A stretch of 5,433 bases of DNA from assembly GCA_017431185.1 (NCBI GenBank), contig JAFRLP010000478.1, positions 1 through 5,433 of the forward strand, in the 5' to 3' direction. The position numbers were made by a program, and so were the translations under genes. Shown here piece by piece: positions 1 through 5,433 of the stretch. The DNA is from Victivallales bacterium. GTDB lineage: Bacteria > Verrucomicrobiota > Lentisphaeria > Oligosphaerales > Oligosphaeraceae. Under the pieces are notes generated by a model. The model made no database searches, was not told the DNA's origin, and saw only the letters and a list, made by a program, of their open reading frames with translations. Position 1 is the first letter of the stretch. Every line of letters starts with the position of its first letter.

Positions 1-38
1 GACGGAGGGATTACAAAATCCTGGGGTGAAGGGGAGAG

Positions 39-692
39 TTACTCGCTGTAGTAGGAGAGGCGTTTCTCGACACGCTCCATGCCCAGCGCCACGAGGAAAT
101 TGAAGAAGTAGTAGATGATTCCGGCGGCGATGAACGGCATCATGCTGGCGGAGCCGCTGGCCAGTTCGCGGGCACGGGTGAACATCTCGGCCATGGAGAT
201 GCTGAACGCCAGCGAGGTGTCCTTGACCAGAGTGATGACCTCGTTGGTGACTGGGGGGAGAATGCGCTTGATGACCTGTGGCATGATGATGCGGCTGAAA
301 TTCTGCCAGCGGGTCAGTCCCAGCACATAGCTGGCCTCGTACTGCCCCACGGGTATTGCCTCGATGCCGGCCCTGAAGATCTCCGCGAAATAGGCGGAGT
401 AGTTGATGGAGAAGGCAATGATGACCGCAAACAGGCGGTAGTGGCTAGACAACCCTATCCTGAAGATGTAATACGGCCCAAAGTAGATGACCAGCAGTTG
501 GAGCATAAGGGGCGTTCCGCGCAGAACGCTGATGTAGATCCGTGCCAGCCAATTCAGCGTCGCAAGTTTGGACATGCGCACCAAAGCCACCAGCAGGCCC
601 AGGGGGAGGGCAAACACCAGCGTCAGGGCAAAGATGATGACAGACCAGTCCAGGCCAATCATCAGTTCTTTAAACATTAGGCCGTAGTTCAT
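39..692 (-). CDS. Amino-acid ABC transporter permease (HisM/GlnP type)
   Basis: This 217-residue inner-membrane protein is the channel subunit of a polar amino-acid importer, and this length is usual for the family. Several hydrophobic segments are visible, at about residues 14-38, 62-78, 86-105 and 183-203. The family hallmark RGTPLMLQL lies at 58-66. The cytoplasmic EAA loop that docks the ATPase is at 119-138, with E119, A120, G125, F132 and P138 in the expected places, and VKDTSLAFSI follows at 156-165. The ATG at 692 is preceded by AAGGA with a 5-nt gap. The gene starts 47 nt after the binding-protein gene and is surely its partner. Only one permease is visible, so the channel may be a homodimer. 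The matching ATPase is not in the window; the 38 bases after the stop contain no start for it. Family is certain; substrate is not determined. Confidence 0.95.
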   Translation of the reverse strand: MNYGLMFKELMIGLDWSVIIFALTLVFALPLGLLVALVRMSKLATLNWLARIYISVLRGTPLMLQLLVIYFGPYYIFRIGLSSHYRLFAVIIAFSINYSAYFAEIFRAGIEAIPVGQYEASYVLGLTRWQNFSRIIMPQVIKRILPPVTNEVITLVKDTSLAFSISMAEMFTRARELASGSASMMPFIAAGIIYYFFNFLVALGMERVEKRLSYYSE

Positions 693-739
693 GCTAATCC
701 TTGTTATGGGAATCCTGACGCTGGTGTGGCTTGGCGAGG

Positions 740-1528
740 TTAGGGCGCGAGGATGATCATGTTCACGCCGTCAAACCAGCGTTCCGAGATTTCGGCGGCG
801 GTTCCGTCCTTGACCATTTGGCGAAGGGTCGCCTGCACCTTGTCGCGGAGGGCGGTGTTGCCCCGTTTGAAGCCAATGCCGTATTTTTCGGTCAGCACAA
901 TCTCGTCCAGCATGGTGAACTTGTCGGGATTCAGGTGAATCTTGTTCTTGGCGACGCCGATGTCCATGGCCACCGCATCCACGGCTCCGCTTTCGAGTTC
1001 CATCACGGCATTGTTGTAGTTCGGGGTGACCACCAGTTTCCTGAAGGTCTTGCCGAGTTCCGCCTTGTCGCCGCCTTGGGAGAGGGCTTTCTGGACAGGC
1101 GTGTCGGTCTGCACCGCGACCACCTTGCCAGCCAGGTCAGCCAGCGTGGCGATGGAGGAGCCCTTCTTGACAAGTACGACCTGGCTGTTGTCCACGTAGG
1201 GGTCGGTCCAGGTGTATTTGTCCTCACGTCCGTTGATGGTGAAGCCATTCCAGATGCAGTCGATGGCGTCTGAATTGAGTTCCATGTCCTTGGCGTCCCA
1301 GTTGATGGCTTTCTTGACCAGCGTCCAGCCGTTGCGCTTGGCGACTTCGGCGGCGAGTTCCAGGTCAAATCCAGTGTATTCGCCGGTCTTGGCGTCCTTG
1401 AAGCCGTAGGGCGGGAAATCGGCGTCGAAACCGACGGTGAAAATGTTGTCGGCGTCCTTTTTGGAGCAGGCGACAGCCAGGCAGAGGCAGGCGAGCAGGG
1501 CGACAAAGAGAGAGGAGAGACGTTTCAT
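740..1528 (-). CDS. Amino-acid ABC transporter substrate-binding lipoprotein (family 3)
   Basis: This 262-residue extracytoplasmic receptor delivers a polar amino acid to the neighbouring permease. It starts with a lipoprotein signal peptide: K2 and R3, a hydrophobic stretch at 7-20, and a lipobox ending AVAC with lipidated C21. The family 3 fold follows: FTVGFDADFPPYGF at 30-43 and the signature GFDLELAAEVAKR at 53-65. R101 in TINGRED and D189 in AMDIGVA match the HisJ-type residues that hold the ligand carboxylate and amino groups, so the ligand is probably an alpha-amino acid. The same frame stays open upstream to 1909, but that part overlaps psd and has no family similarity. The start at 1528 is fixed by the signal peptide and an AAGGAA site. 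It begins 29 nt after psd. The exact ligand is unknown; cyst(e)ine or serine are context guesses only. Confidence 0.95.
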   Translation of the reverse strand: MKRLSSLFVALLACLCLAVACSKKDADNIFTVGFDADFPPYGFKDAKTGEYTGFDLELAAEVAKRNGWTLVKKAINWDAKDMELNSDAIDCIWNGFTINGREDKYTWTDPYVDNSQVVLVKKGSSIATLADLAGKVVAVQTDTPVQKALSQGGDKAELGKTFRKLVVTPNYNNAVMELESGAVDAVAMDIGVAKNKIHLNPDKFTMLDEIVLTEKYGIGFKRGNTALRDKVQATLRQMVKDGTAAEISERWFDGVNMIILAP

Positions 1529-1535
1529 TTTGGGA

Positions 1536-1541
1536 TTCCTT
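1536..1541 (-). promoter_or_regulatory. Ribosome binding site of the binding-protein gene
   Basis: AAGGAA on the minus strand lies 7 nt before the ATG at 1528, inside the short gap after psd. It supports the short start and argues against the 127-residue upstream extension. Confidence 0.8.
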
Positions 1542-1557
1542 GGGTTGGTGTGATGGT

Positions 1558-2454
1558 TTACGGAACAACAGATGCGATTGGCTCGCCCGCCTTGACCAGG
1601 CACTCCATTCCCGTGGCGGAACGTTGAAGCAGGTCCTGGTCGAAGCGCAGGCGGTTTTTCTGGAAAATCAGGATGAGAGTGGAGCCGCCGAAGGAGAAGT
1701 ACCCTGCCTCCTCCCCGCGCAGGAAGGATTTTTCGGGATGGGTGTCGGTGATGGAGGCGACCCCGAAGGCGCCGACCGCGATGAAGGCGCATTGCCCAAA
1801 GCGCTCCAGGTCCAGCATCGTCACTTCGCGGACATTGGTGGTGAACACGCGAAGATTCTGCTCCAATGCCAGTGGATTGACAGAATGGTATCGGCCCGGC
1901 AGGCGCCATCTTCCCAGGATTTGCCCGCCGGCGGGGAAATGGTAGCGGTGATAGTCAACGGGGCAGAGGCGGCAGACCATCAATGCGCCGTCCTCAAACA
2001 GGGGAGCGTACTGTGCGCCAGGCTTCCCCAGCAGTTCCGGCACCGTGAACTCCGCCCCCTTGACGGGAATGCAGGCGAAGCGGCGCAGTTCAGGCCAGAC
2101 GGTGAGCCTGCCGTCCGCAGGGGAGCATAATCCGTCTCCAAAAAACGGTCTTGCGCCGGGCTTGACATGGCGGGTGAAGAACTCGTTGAAGGTGCGGAAG
2201 CCGTGCGGCGGCACCTCGAAGTCCGTCATGTCCATTTCCATGTCGCGGATGGTGGCCGCGATTTTTCCCTTGGAGAAATTCCGGTTGGCGTACCAGCCTA
2301 GAAGACGCGAGCAGACAGAGAAGCCAAACAGAGGCCAGGAGAGGAGATGCCGTGCGGGCGTGCAGTACGCCAGGCGCAGCAGACCGTCCCCCAGCACCTT
2401 CTCGGTTTCGACGGCGCGGGTTTGGCGGTTGAAGTATTGGATATCTCCAGACAT
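1558..2454 (-). CDS. psd: Phosphatidylserine decarboxylase, type II proenzyme
   Basis: This enzyme removes CO2 from phosphatidylserine to make phosphatidylethanolamine at the inner membrane. It is made as a proenzyme that cuts itself before a serine, which becomes the pyruvoyl cofactor. The 298-residue length and the N-terminal IQYFNRQT (5-12) fit the type II (clostridial-style) group. Motifs in order: EFFTR at 91-95; SPADG at 111-115 with D114; CPVDYHRYHF at 164-173 with H169 as the likely triad histidine; SVNPLAL at 191-197; FGGST at 255-259, where cleavage between G257 and S258 would leave about 41 residues as the alpha chain. All catalytic residues are present, so it should be active. The ATG at 2454 lies 18 nt after the cysS stop without a recognisable SD, which suggests translational coupling. 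The partner phosphatidylserine synthase is not in the window. Confidence 0.95.
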   Translation of the reverse strand: MSGDIQYFNRQTRAVETEKVLGDGLLRLAYCTPARHLLSWPLFGFSVCSRLLGWYANRNFSKGKIAATIRDMEMDMTDFEVPPHGFRTFNEFFTRHVKPGARPFFGDGLCSPADGRLTVWPELRRFACIPVKGAEFTVPELLGKPGAQYAPLFEDGALMVCRLCPVDYHRYHFPAGGQILGRWRLPGRYHSVNPLALEQNLRVFTTNVREVTMLDLERFGQCAFIAVGAFGVASITDTHPEKSFLRGEEAGYFSFGGSTLILIFQKNRLRFDQDLLQRSATGMECLVKAGEPIASVVP

Positions 2455-2472
2455 TCGCCAGCTGCGGAAGGG

Positions 2473-3885
2473 TTATTTCCTCTTGAGTTTGGGGCCTTTG
2501 GGGGTGTCCTCAATCAGCCAGCCCTGGCTGTCAAGTTCGTTGCGTATGGCGTCGGCTTTGGCCCAGTCCTTGGCTTTGCGGACTGCCTGGCGCTGTTCCA
2601 GAAGCGCGAGAAGTTCCGCCGGCACCTCCTGCTGCTCCGTCGCATCGGGTGTGCAGATGTCCAGCACCGTGTCGAATCTGGCGAACAGTGCCAGCGCGTC
2701 CTGCGCGGCGCGGCCCCCCAGATTTCCCGCATCCAGAAGTCTGTTGAGTTCGCGGATGAGGTCGAAGAGAGCCGCGATGGCGGCGGAGATGTTGAGGTCG
2801 TCCGCCAGTCCGTCGGCAAACTGTTTTTCCGCCTTGGCGAGGACGGGGGCGAGTGCGTCCCCGCCCGCGTCCGGAGAGTTTGCCGCGTCCTTGAGGCGGG
2901 CCAGCACGGCGTCCAGGCGCTGGAGGGCGAGCCGTGCGTCATCCAAAGCCTTGAAGGAGAAATTGAGGCTCTGGCGGTACTGTGCGCCGATGAGCACCCA
3001 GCGGATTTCGCGTCCGCTGTATCCTTTGTCCAGGATGTCGCGGAGGGTGAAGAAGTTGCCGAGGGACTTGGACATTTTGGTGCCTTCGACCATCAGGTGT
3101 GCGCAATGCAGCCAGTAGTTGACGAATTTGCAGCCGTTGGCGGCCTCGGACTGGGCGATTTCGTCCTCATGATGTGGGAAGAGGTTGTCGCTGCCGCCGC
3201 AATGGATGTCGAAGGTTTTGCCGAGGTACTTGGAACTCATGGCGGAGCACTCGATGTGCCAGCCGGGGCGTCCCTTGCCCCAGGGGGAGTCCCATGCCAC
3301 GTCGCCGTCCGCCTCGTCCCAGGCTTTCCAAAGGGCGAAGTCGGCCACGGAGTCCTTGGCGTACTCGTCGAGTTTGATGCGGACTCCCGCGCGCATGTTT
3401 TCGCGGTCGATTTTCTGGAGTTGTCCGTAGGCGGGCCATTTGGCGATGGAGAAATAGACGGACTTGTCATCCGCCTGGTAGGCGATGCCCTTGTCGAACA
3501 GTGTCTGGATGAGGGCGATCATCTCGGGGATGGTCCTGGTGGCCTCGGGATAGACGTTGGCGGGGAGGATGCGGAGGGTCTTGATGTCCTCGAAGAAGGC
3601 GTCCTTGTACTTGCGGGTGTAGGCGTCCAGGGGGAGTCTCGCCGCCTGCGAGCCGCGGATGGTCTTGTCATCGACGTCCGTCAGGTTCATCATATGCCTG
3701 ACCTGGTAGCCGAAGTAGGTGAGGGTGCGCTTCAGCAAATCCTCGAACATGTAGCAGCGGAAATTGCCGATGTGCGCGTAGTTATAGACGGTGGGGCCGC
3801 AGGTGTACAGCCCGACTTTGCCAGGCGTGATGGAATGGAACTCCTCGACCAGGTGGCTCAGGGAATTGTAGAAGGACAGTGCCAT
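2473..3885 (-). CDS. cysS: Cysteinyl-tRNA synthetase
   Basis: This class I cytosolic enzyme charges tRNA-Cys with cysteine and is essential in most bacteria. From the chosen start it has 470 residues, close to the usual length. The class I motifs are HIGN at 38-41 and KMSKS at 270-274. The zinc ligands that select cysteine are C29, C213, H238 and E242, with the same 25-residue C-to-H spacing as in the E. coli enzyme. GWHIECS (208-214) and [13 protein letters not shown] (236-248) are typical. The helical tRNA-binding C-terminus ends in [16 protein letters not shown] and an EDTPKG motif. The frame is open for 32 more codons upstream, but those residues are Arg/His-rich and unlike the family, so MALSFYNS at 3885 is the likely start. 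That ATG has no clear SD; a strong SD upstream serves an out-of-frame ORF instead. First gene of a probable operon with psd and the transporter. Confidence 0.97.
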   Translation of the reverse strand: MALSFYNSLSHLVEEFHSITPGKVGLYTCGPTVYNYAHIGNFRCYMFEDLLKRTLTYFGYQVRHMMNLTDVDDKTIRGSQAARLPLDAYTRKYKDAFFEDIKTLRILPANVYPEATRTIPEMIALIQTLFDKGIAYQADDKSVYFSIAKWPAYGQLQKIDRENMRAGVRIKLDEYAKDSVADFALWKAWDEADGDVAWDSPWGKGRPGWHIECSAMSSKYLGKTFDIHCGGSDNLFPHHEDEIAQSEAANGCKFVNYWLHCAHLMVEGTKMSKSLGNFFTLRDILDKGYSGREIRWVLIGAQYRQSLNFSFKALDDARLALQRLDAVLARLKDAANSPDAGGDALAPVLAKAEKQFADGLADDLNISAAIAALFDLIRELNRLLDAGNLGGRAAQDALALFARFDTVLDICTPDATEQQEVPAELLALLEQRQAVRKAKDWAKADAIRNELDSQGWLIEDTPKGPKLKRK

Positions 3886-3920
3886 TGTGGTGTGAATCCG
3901 ATGATGTTGGGGTCTGACAT
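3858..3920 (-). CDS. Possible leader ORF overlapping the cysS start
   Basis: A 20-codon frame begins [12 protein letters not shown], has Cys (TGT) at codon 15, and stops 28 nt inside cysS in a different frame. Its ATG is preceded by GGAGG with a 7-nt gap, the best SD in this region, whereas the cysS ATG 35 nt downstream has none. It could be a leader peptide that couples or tunes cysS translation. Alternatively it could mark the true cysS start, separated from the rest by a sequencing indel. It is too short for coding statistics, so a chance ORF cannot be excluded. Confidence 0.3.
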   Translation of the reverse strand: MSDPNIIGFTPQWHCPSTIP

Positions 3921-3927
3921 GCCCTCG

Positions 3928-3932
3928 CCTCC
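3928..3932 (-). promoter_or_regulatory. Strong SD upstream of cysS, in position for the leader ORF
   Basis: GGAGG on the minus strand lies 7 nt before the ATG at 3920 and about 42 nt before the cysS ATG at 3885, too far to serve the latter directly. It is the main reason to take the leader ORF seriously. Confidence 0.5.
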
Positions 3933-3945
3933 GTCTGAATGGTAT

Positions 3946-3976
3946 AATATACACCTCCATTGATAATTTGTTGCAG
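3946..3976 (-). promoter_or_regulatory. Candidate cysS operon promoter
   Basis: On the minus strand a -10-like TATATT occupies 3951-3946 and a weak -35-like CTGCAA occupies 3976-3971, with a 19-nt spacer. Transcription would start near 3939, just before the GGAGG site. The -35 match and spacing are poor. The AT-rich -10 area and its position upstream of the operon are the main support. One copy of the 11-bp repeat overlaps the -35. Confidence 0.3.
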
Positions 3977-3979
3977 TGC
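3969..3979 (+). repeat. 11-bp direct repeat, copy 1 (cysS side)
   Basis: TGTTGCAGTGC occurs here and again, identical and in the same orientation, at 4130-4140 in the same divergent spacer. This copy overlaps the candidate -35 of the cysS promoter, so it could be an operator half of a shared regulator. Function is inferred only from position. Confidence 0.4.
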
Positions 3980-4057
3980 ATGGCGCTGTTTTTTCACGGA
4001 CTGCTGTTTTCCCGCATGGCAATGGCCTCCAGGAAGAACAAACTTCCCCGTGTCTGT

Positions 4058-4086
4058 TTGCAAAAAGCCCGCGGATACATTATAAT
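4058..4086 (+). promoter_or_regulatory. Sigma70-type promoter of the ROK kinase gene
   Basis: TTGCAA at 4058-4063 and a perfect TATAAT at 4081-4086 are separated by exactly 17 nt. The predicted transcription start is near 4093, giving a leader of about 67 nt before the kinase ATG at 4160. This is the best promoter in the window. Confidence 0.7.
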
Positions 4087-4129
4087 TATGCGGGGTATGC
4101 CATCTCTGACCGGGCAGACCCTCTGATTG

Positions 4130-4140
4130 TGTTGCAGTGC
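4130..4140 (+). repeat. 11-bp direct repeat, copy 2 (kinase leader)
   Basis: Second copy of TGTTGCAGTGC, starting 161 bp after the first. It lies in the predicted 5' leader of the kinase mRNA, about 37 nt after the predicted start and just ahead of the ribosome binding site. A repressor bound here could act as a roadblock, or the pair could support a DNA loop; both are inference. Confidence 0.4.
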
Positions 4141-4148
4141 GAAAAACC

Positions 4149-4154
4149 GGAGAG
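4149..4154 (+). promoter_or_regulatory. Ribosome binding site of the ROK kinase
   Basis: GGAGAG ends 5 nt before the ATG at 4160. It selects this start over the in-frame TTG at 4127, which would add 11 residues with no family match. Confidence 0.8.
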
Positions 4155-4159
4155 AAAAA

Positions 4160-5131
4160 ATGGAACTAGTGTTGGGCGTGGACATTGGCGGGACCAAGAT
4201 CGCGGTCTGCCTGGCCGACAGCGAGGGCAATCTTTGCGCCAGCGGGCGCATTCCCACAGGGGGAAGCATCACCTACATGGAGGCTCTGCCGAAACTGGTC
4301 GAACTGGCAAAGGAACTGGTCGCCGGCCAGGGCAAGGGCATGGGCGACATCAGGGCCTGCGGACTGTGTGCGCCCGGCCCTCTGGACATGAAGGGCGGAC
4401 GTCTCCTCAAATCCCCCAATATGCGCTGGGACAATGTGCCGATTCGGGATGATTTGGCCGCCGCTCTCGGCATCCCCGTCGTGATGGAGAACGACGCCAA
4501 TGCAGGCGTGCTCGCGGAACTCTTCTTCGGCAGTGCGCGGGGCAAGACCGACGCCGTCTATCTGACCATGAGCACGGGAGTCGGCGGCGGCGTGGTGTCG
4601 GACGGCAAACTCATCACAGGCTGCACCGGCATCGGCACGGAACTCGGGCATCTGGTGCTGGACGTCAACGGCCCGCTCTGCGGCTGCGGGCAGCAGGGGT
4701 GCTTCGAGGCATACTGCGGCGGGCGCAGCGTCGCCCTCCGTCTCCAGGACATGCTTCGCCACCGCCCTGACCATGCGATGTACCGTCTGCCAGGTGTGGA
4801 CGGCAAACACGAAAACCTCAATTTCCAGGCGGTTCGTGACGGGGCGGCAGCGGGAATCCCCCTGGCCGTGGCGATGTGGGACGAAATCTGCCTGCGCCTG
4901 GCCCAGGGCATTGGCCTGGTGATGACCACGTTCAACCCCCAGGTGGTCATCCTGGGCACCTCCGCCTACTATGCGGGCGACCAGTTGCTCAAGCCCACCC
5001 TGGCGCAGTTGCCGCGTTTCGCCTGGCATGATTTCCGCGAGGCCTGCGAAGTGGTCATCACCAAATTGGGGCCCAAGGTCGGCGAACTGGCGGGCGCATC
5101 CGTCGCCCTCAACTGGCTGCGCAGCCATTAG
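4160..5131 (+). CDS. ROK-family sugar kinase (glucokinase-like)
   Basis: This 323-residue cytosolic kinase probably phosphorylates a hexose or amino sugar with ATP; the length is typical. The phosphate-binding motif DIGGTK is at 8-13, right at the N-terminus, so there is no DNA-binding domain and the protein is a kinase rather than a NagC/XylR-type repressor. ENDANA at 110-115 carries the catalytic base D112. STGVGGG is at 138-144. TELGH at 160-164 gives the substrate-binding E161 and zinc ligand H164. CGCGQQGCFE at 174-183 supplies zinc ligands C174, C176 and C181, with exactly the ROK spacing. The usual GG in the second ATP motif (after VVIL, 262-265) reads GT, a mild deviation. It stands alone on the plus strand, divergent from cysS, with its own promoter and no sugar genes nearby. 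Glucose, N-acetylglucosamine, fructose and mannose all remain possible substrates. Confidence 0.93.
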   Translation: MELVLGVDIGGTKIAVCLADSEGNLCASGRIPTGGSITYMEALPKLVELAKELVAGQGKGMGDIRACGLCAPGPLDMKGGRLLKSPNMRWDNVPIRDDLAAALGIPVVMENDANAGVLAELFFGSARGKTDAVYLTMSTGVGGGVVSDGKLITGCTGIGTELGHLVLDVNGPLCGCGQQGCFEAYCGGRSVALRLQDMLRHRPDHAMYRLPGVDGKHENLNFQAVRDGAAAGIPLAVAMWDEICLRLAQGIGLVMTTFNPQVVILGTSAYYAGDQLLKPTLAQLPRFAWHDFREACEVVITKLGPKVGELAGASVALNWLRSH

Positions 5132-5165
5132 CGTCTGTAGCCCGTGCCTGGGACACGGCCCCCCC

Positions 5166-5189
5166 GGCGACTGATGTTTGACAGTCGCT
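5166..5189 (+). terminator. Hairpin downstream of the ROK kinase, possible weak terminator
   Basis: GCGACTG (5167-5173) and CAGTCGC (5182-5188) form a perfect 7-bp stem around an 8-nt loop, extended by one G-T pair. It lies 35 nt after the kinase stop. Only a short ATTT follows, so it is not a textbook Rho-independent terminator; it may stabilise the mRNA 3' end instead. Confidence 0.4.
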
Positions 5190-5337
5190 GATTTGCCCGC
5201 GTGAAAAAACGGTCAATGTCAATTGCCGAGGGCGTCTGCTTGCGTAATGCCTCACTGACTGATATTGGTTTCAAACGTTCCGTAGTCTATCCGTAGGCTC
5301 CATGCAATAGCCTCCATAGACGATGTCCTTTCTGTGT

Positions 5338-5413
5338 GATGCCGGCTTCATCACGACAAACAGGCTTTTTTGGGCATCCTTCGTTTTTTTTTGCTTTTTT
5401 TCATTTTTTTTTT
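5338..5413 (+). terminator. T-tract cluster, possible transcription end for plus-strand RNA
   Basis: Four runs of T lie at 5366-5371 (6), 5384-5392 (9), 5395-5401 (7) and 5404-5413 (10). Upstream, GTGATG (5336-5341) pairs with CATCAC (5349-5354). A wider pairing of GATGCC (5338-5343) with GGCATC (5373-5378) ends 5 nt before the 9-T run. The stems are short and the wide one has a 29-nt loop, so termination is plausible but unproven. No gene immediately needs it unless the kinase transcript runs about 240 nt past its stop. Confidence 0.3.
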
Positions 5414-5433
5414 GAGGTCGTGACTTGCATATC

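Larger units (their letters stand above)
5132..5433. other. Right-hand non-coding stretch with no convincing gene
   Basis: These 302 bases follow the kinase stop and hold no recognisable gene. Short open frames exist on both strands. On the minus strand, one of 48 codons runs from a TTG at 5274 to a stop at 5128 overlapping the kinase end, and one of 21 codons runs 5317-5252 behind an AAGGA. On the plus strand, one of 31 codons runs from a GTG at 5201 to 5296. None matches a family I know. The base composition turns AT-rich toward the right edge, where the T tracts lie. Confidence 0.6.

Noticed and set aside
1529..1909. 127-residue N-terminal extension of the binding protein
   Set aside because: It overlaps psd in another frame and would bury the lipoprotein signal peptide; an AAGGAA site supports the start at 1528.
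2045..3118. Plus-strand open frame of 357 codons opposite psd and cysS
   Set aside because: Low-complexity Ser/Arg/Ala-rich translation antisense to real genes; no family motifs.
3943..3948. Perfect TATAAT on the plus strand upstream of the kinase
   Set aside because: No -35-like hexamer at 16-18 nt; the nearest (CTGACA, 3914-3919) is 23 nt away. The promoter at 4058-4086 is much better.
2347..3963. Plus-strand open frame of 538 codons opposite cysS and part of psd
   Set aside because: It lies entirely antisense to genes with full catalytic motifs, and its Val/Gly-rich product resembles no family. Such shadows are expected opposite GC-rich coding sequence.
3886..3981. 32-residue N-terminal extension of cysS
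   Set aside because: Arg/His-rich, unlike CysRS N-termini, and it would run through the likely promoter -10 region.
4032..4047. Small dyad GGAAG/CTTCC with a 6-nt loop just upstream of the kinase promoter
   Set aside because: A 5-bp stem is common by chance and nothing else supports an operator or terminator here.
4062..4094. Minus-strand hairpin CCCGC/GCGGG followed by CTTTTT, as an attenuator for cysS
   Set aside because: Only 5 bp with a 17-nt AT-rich loop; the sequence is explained by the kinase promoter and lies upstream of the likely cysS transcription start.
4166..5128. Minus-strand open frame of 320 codons opposite the ROK kinase
   Set aside because: Antisense shadow of a complete kinase gene; His/Ala/Gln-rich product without recognisable domains.
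5142..5158. Hairpin CCGTG/CACGG right after the kinase as a terminator
   Set aside because: Only 5 bp and followed by a C run rather than T residues.

Overview
The window is a stretch of ordinary bacterial chromosome. It holds five intact protein genes in two divergent transcription units around a promoter-bearing spacer at about 3886-4159. The DNA is fairly GC-rich, with many third codon positions ending in G or C. Proteins and gene signals are bacterial: a lipoprotein signal peptide, Shine-Dalgarno (SD) sites and a sigma70-type promoter. The taxon cannot be fixed from sequence alone. The style of the CysRS and the type II phosphatidylserine decarboxylase, together with uneven SD use, would suit a Gram-negative from the Verrucomicrobiota/Lentisphaerota (PVC) side or a deltaproteobacterium; this is a weak inference.

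Leftward unit (minus strand, in transcription order): cysS (cysteinyl-tRNA synthetase), psd (phosphatidylserine decarboxylase), a family 3 amino-acid-binding lipoprotein, and a HisM/GlnP-type amino-acid ABC permease. The gaps are 18, 29 and 47 nt, with no obvious terminator, so they probably form one operon. The ATPase needed to complete the importer is not in the window and probably lies beyond the left edge. The set joins tRNA charging with cysteine, phosphatidylethanolamine synthesis and polar amino-acid uptake. A cyst(e)ine or serine substrate would fit this context but is not shown by the sequence.

Rightward unit (plus strand): one ROK-family sugar kinase with a complete zinc site and catalytic Asp. 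It has a good promoter (TTGCAA, 17 nt, TATAAT) and a clear ribosome binding site.

The divergent spacer holds the kinase promoter, a weaker candidate cysS promoter, and two copies of an 11-bp repeat, one near each gene. Upstream of cysS, the strong SD does not serve the cysS ATG. It serves an out-of-frame 20-codon ORF that contains a Cys codon and overlaps the start of cysS. This is the most interesting feature of the window.

The right end (5132-5433) has no convincing gene. It holds a perfect 7-bp hairpin just after the kinase, short open frames on both strands that may be gene debris, and a cluster of T tracts flanked by a 7-bp inverted repeat. I found no mobile element, CRISPR array, tRNA or rRNA, and no clear evidence of a new defence or metabolic system.
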